Source of the DNA: Bacillus sp. P14.5
GTDB lineage: Bacteria; Bacillota; Bacilli; Bacillales; Bacillaceae_B
Assembly (NCBI RefSeq): GCF_003316765.1
Contig: NZ_NIJF01000044.1
Coordinates: 1-64,000, forward strand
Direction: 5' to 3'
Length of the DNA: 64,000 bases
Made by a program: the position numbers and the translations under genes. This document shows positions 59,558-64,000 of the stretch, piece by piece. The first letter of the stretch is position 1. Each line of letters opens with the position of its first letter. The notes beneath the pieces are model-generated. The model searched no databases, was not told where the DNA came from, and saw nothing but the letters and a program-made list of their open reading frames with translations.

Positions 59558-59764
59558 TCAATTTTCTGCTTTAAAATGAACCACAGCTGAATAAAGGCGG
59601 CGGCCTTTTTCATCCAAGCTGACATTGTGGGAAACAGAATGGACAGCAAGCAGTATGCTTTTGTTATGGCCGATCTGCTCGTTGATTTTTTTCTCTAATG
59701 TCTGAAGGTCTCTTGCTTCAAAAAATTCAATTTTGTCCTGAATCAATTCAAATTCAATATTCAT
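59558..59764 (-). CDS. yrzA: DUF2536 protein YrzA
   Basis: The product is 68 aa and matches DUF2536, with FELIQDKIEFFEARDLQTLEK-type text and NKSILLAVHSVSHNV. AGGAGG lies upstream of the start on the minus strand. B. subtilis yrzA is next to yrrS in the same way. The function is unknown. Confidence 0.88.
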   Translation of the reverse strand: MNIEFELIQDKIEFFEARDLQTLEKKINEQIGHNKSILLAVHSVSHNVSLDEKGRRLYSAVVHFKAEN

Positions 59765-60098
59765 AGGTGCCTCCTATTAAAGTGGAATGTTAAATGAAAT
59801 ATACTGTTACTCTTGCCTTAGACAGGGAGCAGCTAATTGTCCGGTTCCGTGTACCACCAGCAGCTCCCCGCATGATGAAACGAAAATCTTGATTTAAGAA
59901 CGATACCCATTTAGGGATCCTTGTGTACAATCCATATGCGATATGTGGAAAATCGCCTCTAGTTGGGGTAGAATAGCTACATAAATTAAATAATTTTATA
60001 GTATTATTTCAGCTGAAAGAATCTATCAGAAGGCTGTTTATAAAATTCGGCTCACATAATGAGTATACAATAAGGTGAATGAAAAGAGGGTAATGAAA
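59765..60098. other. Divergent intergenic region yrzA-mtnN
   Basis: This is AT-rich with no gene. It must hold promoters for both directions, but I could not fix them with confidence. Confidence 0.4.
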
Positions 60099-60794
60099 AT
60101 GAAAATTGCTATAATCGGTGCTATGGAAGAAGAAGTACAACTGCTCAGGGAAAATATTAAAGATGCGAGAGAAGAGGTTATTGGCGGAAGTCAATATACT
60201 GCAGGAAAAATGCATGATGTGGAAGTTGTCCTGCTTCGATCAGGAATTGGGAAGGTAAATGCAGCCATGAGTACTGCTGTCCTTCTTGAAAGGTTCAAAC
60301 CGGATATGGTGATCAATACTGGCTCTGCAGGCGGATTTGATGCTGAACTAAATGTAGGGGATGTAGTGATTTCCACTGACGTCAGACACCACGATGTTGA
60401 CGTAACGGCCTTCGGTTATGAGTATGGACAAGTTCCCCAGCTTCCAGCAGCTTTCACGGCCGATGAGCGTTTGAAACAAGTGGCAGCTCAAAGTGCAAAA
60501 GAAACATCAGATGTAAAAGTAGTGTCCGGCTTGATTGCTACAGGAGATTCATTCATGAATGATCCTGCCCGCGTGGAAGCCATCCGTGATAAATTTGAGA
60601 ATTTGCAGGCAGTGGAGATGGAAGCTGCTGCGATTGCTCAAGTGGCACATCAGTTCAATGTTCCATTTGTCATCATCCGCTCTCTTTCTGACATTGCCGG
60701 GAAAGAGTCACACGTCTCTTTTGACCAGTACTTGGAAACGGCTGCAGTGAATTCAGCCAACCTGGTCATGAAAATGGTATCAAAACTAAAATAA
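60099..60794 (+). CDS. mtnN: 5'-methylthioadenosine/S-adenosylhomocysteine nucleosidase
   Basis: MtnN (231 aa, Pfs) releases adenine from MTA and SAH in the methionine salvage and LuxS pathways. It shows [14 protein letters not shown] with the catalytic Glu, INTGSAGGF, and [11 protein letters not shown] and SDIAGKES with the catalytic Asp. I prefer ATG 60099 because AAGAGGG is 8 nt upstream; ATG 60093 is too close. In B. subtilis the next genes are yrrT-mccA-mccB, which are missing here. Confidence 0.95.
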   Translation: MKIAIIGAMEEEVQLLRENIKDAREEVIGGSQYTAGKMHDVEVVLLRSGIGKVNAAMSTAVLLERFKPDMVINTGSAGGFDAELNVGDVVISTDVRHHDVDVTAFGYEYGQVPQLPAAFTADERLKQVAAQSAKETSDVKVVSGLIATGDSFMNDPARVEAIRDKFENLQAVEMEAAAIAQVAHQFNVPFVIIRSLSDIAGKESHVSFDQYLETAAVNSANLVMKMVSKLK

Positions 60795-60916
60795 CCCATT
60801 GATACTTCCTGCCTTCCATTCTTGGTGAGATTTACATGGATAATTGTCCTGTTTTCTATGTTACAGTAGAAACAGACCTTATTTTGTAAAATCCCAGTGG
60901 AAAGAAGGGATCATCC

Positions 60917-61167
60917 TTGGAAACAATGAAAAAAATATAACTAATAAAATCATAGATTATAAAAGATTTGCGTTTATATTAGTATCTCTTAGTGTTTTTC
61001 TTTATCTTGGCGCAGTACTTCCTGTTGAAGAGAAGACACTTTTAAAAACCTACATGCTCATGGGCGGAACAGTAGTCATGCTTGGATTTTCAGGACTCTT
61101 TTTCTACCAGGCAGCAAGGTGGAAGAAGAAGCTTGCGGAGATGGAAGATGAGCAGGTAAATATGTAA
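60917..61167 (+). CDS. yrhC: YrhC family small membrane protein (start region shows a probable one-base gap)
   Basis: The C-terminal 78 residues are clear: DYKRFAFILVSLSVFLYLG, a second hydrophobic segment (MLMGGTVVMLGFSGLFFY) and a charged tail, the YrhC pattern. As written no proper start is in frame. A TTG at 60917 (METMKK...) has AGAAGGGA upstream and joins the frame if the seven-A run at 60929-60935 is one base longer. I infer a sequencing gap. The corrected length is 83 aa. The function is unknown. Confidence 0.75.
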
Positions 61168-61466
61168 GGCTCTCTTAGTTGTTATTTATTACGAGAATTG
61201 CAAGGAAATGCCATTATTCACCTGAAGTATCCGGGTGGGAATCAGCCAGAATATATGAGGAAAAAAGATATATGTAAACATAAGACTGGAAACTGCCCCT
61301 TTTCCAGTCTTTTTTGTGTTTTCTTAAGGTATATGCAGTAGTTTTTTAGTTTTCTTCGGCTGTCCTTTTAGTGGGACCGGTTTGGTATATTGTGAAAAAA
61401 AATCTCGGGAATAACCCTTTTTATCCATCAATATAAAATTTATTAAAAAAAAGGGCTGAAAAATGG
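61168..61466. other. Intergenic region after yrhC
   Basis: A hairpin AAGACTGGAAA with TTTCCAGTCTT (around 61282-61312) and T-rich text form a terminator for yrhC. I see no gene. Confidence 0.55.
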
Positions 61467-61495
61467 TTTACATTTCCTGTTGAAATGGATATACT
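61467..61495 (+). promoter_or_regulatory. Probable sigma-A promoter of the 29-aa ORF
   Basis: TTTACA (61467-61472) and TATACT (61490-61495) are exactly 17 bp apart, about 45 bp before a strong ribosome binding site. Confidence 0.65.
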
Positions 61496-61540
61496 TACCT
61501 CTGTAAGGAAATAACATTCAGAAAAAGGAGGTCGAATGAA

Positions 61541-61630
61541 ATGATGAAAGCTAAAGCGGTACTAAAAGCAATTCCATCAACTGAATATTTTTATGCACAT
61601 TCGATCGCCGGTGAATGGATTATTTCGTGA
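61541..61630 (+). CDS. Short ORF (29 aa), probable small protein
   Basis: ATGATG at 61541 follows a perfect AGGAGG (61526-61531) and a good promoter, and the ORF is closed by a terminator. The peptide has a basic start (MKAKAVLKA) and an aromatic-rich C-terminal part (STEYFYAHSIAGEWIIS). I do not recognise it. A leader-peptide role cannot be excluded. Confidence 0.55.
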   Translation: MMKAKAVLKAIPSTEYFYAHSIAGEWIIS

Positions 61631-61658
61631 TATTCTGAAATTCCAATAGAATCATACC

Positions 61659-61694
61659 AAGCCGCTGGAGTGTGTACATCCCTGCGGCTTTTTT
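61659..61694 (+). terminator. Terminator after the 29-aa ORF
   Basis: AAGCCGC pairs with GCGGCTT, followed by TTTT. A second GCGGCTTTTTTT follows at about 61720. Confidence 0.65.
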
Positions 61695-61734
61695 ATGTCT
61701 GCTGCAGGGAGGTATCTCTTTGCGGCTTTTTTTA

Positions 61735-61830
61735 GGCTCTTTTCGTTCAGAGAGAGAAAAATGAGTTTCCAGGGGAAAAATCCGGCCCTTGGGATTTTTC
61801 CGAAAGCAACAATTTATGCGAAAACAGCCT
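61735..61830 (-). repeat. Dispersed repeat family 2, copy 3
   Basis: On the minus strand it reads AGGCTGTTTTCGCATAAATTGTT, then CGGAAAAATCCC, CCCCTGGAAACTCATTTTT and CTCTCT. It is related to 10074-10183, and its head matches 63873 onward. Confidence 0.55.
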
Positions 61831-61872
61831 TTTTTTATTGGTATGGAAAAATGACAACGAGGAGGTGTTCGT

Positions 61873-62010
61873 ATGATAGTGAATATTTTATTTATTAGCC
61901 TTACCGTCAAAAGACGAAGCCGGTCCGCCGAAGAATGTAATCATGACATGTCGGTATCTAAGCAATATGAGGATTACAAGTTAAAGCAGCAAACCTTCAG
62001 GATGTTATAA
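61873..62010 (+). CDS. yrzI: YrzI family small protein, copy 1
   Basis: The product is 45 aa with N-terminal hydrophobic MIVNILFISLTVK followed by basic residues, then KQYEDYKLKQQTFRML. It is the same size as copies 2 and 3 and fits the tandem YrzI (TIGR02413) family of Bacillus. GGAGGTG precedes the ATG. The function is unknown. Confidence 0.82.
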   Translation: MIVNILFISLTVKRRSRSAEECNHDMSVSKQYEDYKLKQQTFRML

Positions 62011-62057
62011 GTAAGAATTGCAGCAAGGTTAGAAAAATTTAAAATGGGGGTGATACT

Positions 62058-62195
62058 ATGACGCTGAATATCCTTTTCATGAGTGTAACGATAAAGAAAC
62101 AAAATCGTTCTGCAGAAGAGTACGAACATGACTATATGGTTTCCAGACACTATCAGGAAAACAAGTTAAAGCAAGAAACGATTCGCATGTACTAA
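62058..62195 (+). CDS. yrzI: YrzI family small protein, copy 2
   Basis: The product is 45 aa: MTLNILFMSVTIKKQNRSAE, then a HDYMVSRHYQENKLKQ stretch. It is clearly paralogous to copies 1 and 3 in tandem and has GGGGGTGA upstream. The conserved frame over three copies supports real translation. Confidence 0.85.
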   Translation: MTLNILFMSVTIKKQNRSAEEYEHDYMVSRHYQENKLKQETIRMY

Positions 62196-62237
62196 TTCAG
62201 AAAGTAGAAACATCAAAACTAAAGGGGAGGTGTCAGT

Positions 62238-62375
62238 ATGACGTTAAATATATTATTCATGAGCATTACCATCAAAAAACGTAAGCGATCATTCGATGAG
62301 TATGATCATGATCAGTTCGTATCGAAGGAATTTCAAGAAAACAAATTGAAGCAACAATCTGTCCGGTTGTTCTAA
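62238..62375 (+). CDS. yrzI: YrzI family small protein, copy 3
   Basis: The product is 45 aa: MTLNILFMSITIKKRKRSFD, then HDQFVSKEFQENKLKQQSV. GGGGAGGTG precedes the ATG. It is most similar to copy 2. Confidence 0.85.
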   Translation: MTLNILFMSITIKKRKRSFDEYDHDQFVSKEFQENKLKQQSVRLF

Positions 62376-62414
62376 TTAGTGAATATGATTAAAAAATAGA
62401 GAGGAGAAATAATT

Positions 62415-62474
62415 ATGGTTTTTTATCAGGTGAAGCGTCTAAATGCAATCTGGGTGGAGAAGGACTCTGCATAA
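62415..62474 (+). CDS. Possible 19-aa ORF after yrzI copies
   Basis: ATG at 62415 follows GAGAGGAG and encodes a 19-residue peptide (MVFYQVKRLNAIWVEKDSA). It has a good ribosome binding site but no recognisable family. It may be a leader or a spurious ORF. Confidence 0.4.
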   Translation: MVFYQVKRLNAIWVEKDSA

Positions 62475-62568
62475 CTACTCTGCAGACTATGTTCTTCTTC
62501 CCCAAAAGTAAAGTGTAGTTGTTGAGAAACACTTAACAAAAACTGTATCGTTTGGGAAGGTGAAATAA

Positions 62569-62625
62569 ATGTTTTTGAATGTTACCCTTTTGACTTTGGT
62601 GAAAAAAAGAAAAAAGCGCAAATAG
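62569..62625 (+). CDS. Possible 18-aa YrzI-like ORF
   Basis: ATG at 62569 follows GGGAAGGTGA. The peptide (MFLNVTLLTLVKKRKKRK) matches only the N-terminal half of YrzI: hydrophobic, then basic. It stops just before a terminator, so it may be a shortened YrzI copy. Confidence 0.5.
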   Translation: MFLNVTLLTLVKKRKKRK

Positions 62626-62629
62626 AGAA

Positions 62630-62668
62630 ATGCCCGAGTGAGCTGTCATCCTCACTCGGGCATCTTTG
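62630..62668 (+). terminator. Terminator of the yrzI cluster
   Basis: ATGCCCGAGTGAG pairs with CTCACTCGGGCAT around 8 nt, followed by CTTTGTTT. Confidence 0.85.
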
Positions 62669-62830
62669 TTTGCATCATGGTGACAGCCTTCGGGATTATA
62701 GTAGTGAGATTTTTCACAAAGCTGTCACCGCATAGTAAATAACTGTTCACTTTCTTCCCGTTGAAGTAAGATTTCTTGTAATAAAATAGAAGTAAGAAAC
62801 AGATCAACTTTTAACGAAGGAGTGGAGAAG

Positions 62831-62908
62831 ATGTTCTCAATGATCATGGGATTACTGCTGACAACCGCCATTGGAATTATCATTGCTGCCGAAGTAAGCG
62901 TCGACTAA
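62831..62908 (+). CDS. Short hydrophobic ORF (25 aa)
   Basis: ATG at 62831 follows GAAGGAGTGGAG and encodes a 25-aa peptide that is nearly all membrane span (MIMGLLLTTAIGIIIAAEV), with an acidic end. A terminator follows at 62933. It could be a small membrane protein. The family is unknown. Confidence 0.55.
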   Translation: MFSMIMGLLLTTAIGIIIAAEVSVD

Positions 62909-62932
62909 TAATATAGAGCATTCAACATGCTG

Positions 62933-62966
62933 AAGAGATGGTCCTTGTGATGGTCTCTTTTTTTGA
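62933..62966 (+). terminator. Terminator after the 25-aa ORF
   Basis: AGAGATGGTCC and a TGGTCTCT form a short stem, followed by seven T. Confidence 0.55.
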
Positions 62967-62991
62967 ATGGTATATCCCAAACCTTGATAAA

Positions 62992-63026
62992 AATGAGCAG
63001 GCAGCCTATCGGGGCTGCCTGCTCGC
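62992..63026 (-). terminator. Terminator of sigK
   Basis: GAGCAGGCAGCC pairs with GGCTGCCTGCTC; on the minus strand it is followed by ATTTTTATC. It lies 23 nt after the sigK stop. Confidence 0.85.
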
Positions 63027-63048
63027 TATAATTTCCGTCTTGATCCGT

Positions 63049-63763
63049 TCAGGAAGACTGCCTTTTTTCTTTTTCTTCGCGGTAGAATTCATGGAACATC
63101 TTCATCAAGGCCCTTTTCTCGATACGCGATACATAGCTTCTTGATATGCCAAGTTCTTTGGCGATTTCTCTTTGCGTTTTTTCCTCTTTCATATCCAGGC
63201 CGAAGCGGCCGATTATCACTTCTTTTTCACGGTCATCCAAAACGCATATATATTTTTTACTTTCTCTAACTCCATGCTTAACTGGATGGTCTCAATTACG
63301 TCATCAGCGTCGGACTTCAGGATATCAATCAAACTGATTTCGTTGCCTTCTTTATCCTGTCCGATCGGATCATGAAGAGAAACATCCTTCTTCGTTTTCT
63401 TCAGAGCCCTCAGGTGCATGAGGATTTCGTTTTCAATACATCTTGCTGCATAGGTGGCAAGCTTGGTTCCTTTGCCTTCTGAATAACTTTCAATGGCTTT
63501 GATCAACCCTATTGTACCGATTGAGATGAGGTCTTCCGGATCCTCTCCGGTGTTTTCGAATTTCTTGACAATGTGTGCGACGAGACGAAGATTGTGTTCA
63601 ATCAGGATATTCCGGGCATCTTCATCGCCTTCTGCCATCTTTCTTAAGTATTTTTTTCATCTTGTGATGAAAGCGGTTGAGGAAAGGCATTGTTTTTCAC
63701 ATAGGATACGAGAAAGATCAGCTCTTTCAGAAAATAGCCTATAGCTGTAGCGATCGCGGACAT
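63049..63763 (-). pseudogene. sigK: RNA polymerase sigma-K factor, uninterrupted but with two one-base gaps
   Basis: Sigma-K drives late mother-cell transcription in sporulation. The N-terminal part from ATG 63763 (GGAGGTG upstream) shows the pro-sequence ([21 protein letters not shown]). The middle frame has [20 protein letters not shown] and [21 protein letters not shown] region 2 text (here [16 protein letters not shown]). The end has [19 protein letters not shown] of region 4. Two breaks lie in A/T runs: 63651-63657 (7, needs 8) and 63253-63258 (6, needs 7). With both restored it is 238 aa. There is no skin element interrupting it, unlike B. subtilis. Confidence 0.9.
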
Positions 63764-63865
63764 ACTTTCACCTCCAGTAAAGGACTTTCGCCTATACTGA
63801 ATCATATGATTGAATCGTTCTGTCCTTGCACGTCCTTACAATTTAGTTTGTTTTCGAAAAGGATT

Positions 63866-64000
63866 CTTATATATGCTGTTTTTGCATAAATTGTTCCTCC
63901 AATACTCATTTTTTTCTCTATACATGTTGAGCAGCTCTTTTCTTTCTTGCTTACCAGGATGTTTCAGGTGAAGTATGGCGTTCTCTTACCAAACTCATAT
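63866..64000 (+). repeat. Dispersed repeat family 2, copy 4 (reaches window end)
   Basis: It has TGCTGTTTTTGCATAAATTG and CTCATTTTTTTCTCT like the head of copy 3, then the 28-nt tail at 63933-63960 that is identical to 10516-10543. It lies upstream of sigK on the opposite strand. Confidence 0.65.

Overview
The window is a chromosomal segment from an endospore-forming, low-to-moderate-GC Gram-positive bacterium of the Bacillaceae (Bacillus in the broad sense). The evidence is: sporulation genes bofC, spoVB, an rsfA-like regulator, yunB and sigK; T-box leaders on hisS-aspS and alaS; 6S RNA directly downstream of aspS; strong AGGAGG ribosome binding sites with frequent TTG and GTG starts; and a gene order that follows, from memory, the bofC-ruvAB-queA-tgt-...-alaS-...-greA-...-mtnN-yrhC-yrzI/sigK segment of Bacillus subtilis. 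I cannot name the species.

Layout. 1-6.4 kb: a tandem array, bofC, ruvAB behind a near-consensus LexA box, then queA-tgt-yajC for queuosine tRNA modification and protein export. 6.6-12.6 kb: membrane proteins (TIGR04086-like, ArsB/NhaD-like, DUF421), tandem and dispersed repeats, spoVB and comN. 12.8-22.9 kb: secDF, a cation diffusion facilitator, a LapA-like protein, recJ-apt and relA-dtd. 23-30.6 kb: repeats, an SH3b/amidase cell-wall enzyme, the T-box-controlled hisS-aspS operon, 6S RNA and tcdA. 30.7-35.9 kb: a tandem array, an RsfA-like regulator and a five-gene ABC transporter operon autoregulated by a YtrA-type GntR repressor. 36-44.7 kb: rarA, cymR-iscS-mnmA, a TPR protein, recD2 and two tiny proteins. 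44.8-54.1 kb: a tandem array, an AI-2E family permease, T-box-alaS-ireB-ruvX-DUF1292, mltG, an O-methyltransferase, udk and greA. 54.1-56.5 kb: an inserted accessory stretch (small membrane protein, yunB, repeats). 56.8-64 kb: pbpI, yrrS, yrzA, mtnN, yrhC, a run of very small ORFs including three tandem yrzI copies, and sigK.

Most genes are housekeeping: tRNA charging and modification (hisS, aspS, alaS, queA, tgt, tcdA, mnmA with its sulfur donor iscS), DNA repair (ruvAB, recJ, recD2, rarA, ruvX), protein export (yajC, secDF), stringent response and nucleotide salvage (relA, apt, udk), and cell wall (pbpI, mltG, amidase).

The unusual content is between the genes. (1) At least four, and probably seven, intergenic tandem arrays of unrelated sequence share a unit length of 52-53 bp, and the clear ones carry an inverted repeat inside each unit. 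(2) A dispersed imperfect-palindrome element of about 120 bp occurs in five near-complete copies, with compensatory changes in its terminal stem. (3) A second dispersed family has an AGGCTGTTTTCG head and a conserved 28-nt tail. (4) Six single-base gaps, all in A/T homopolymers, break iscS, sigK (twice), yunB, a small two-TM protein and the start of yrhC. This pattern suggests base-calling errors rather than real gene decay.
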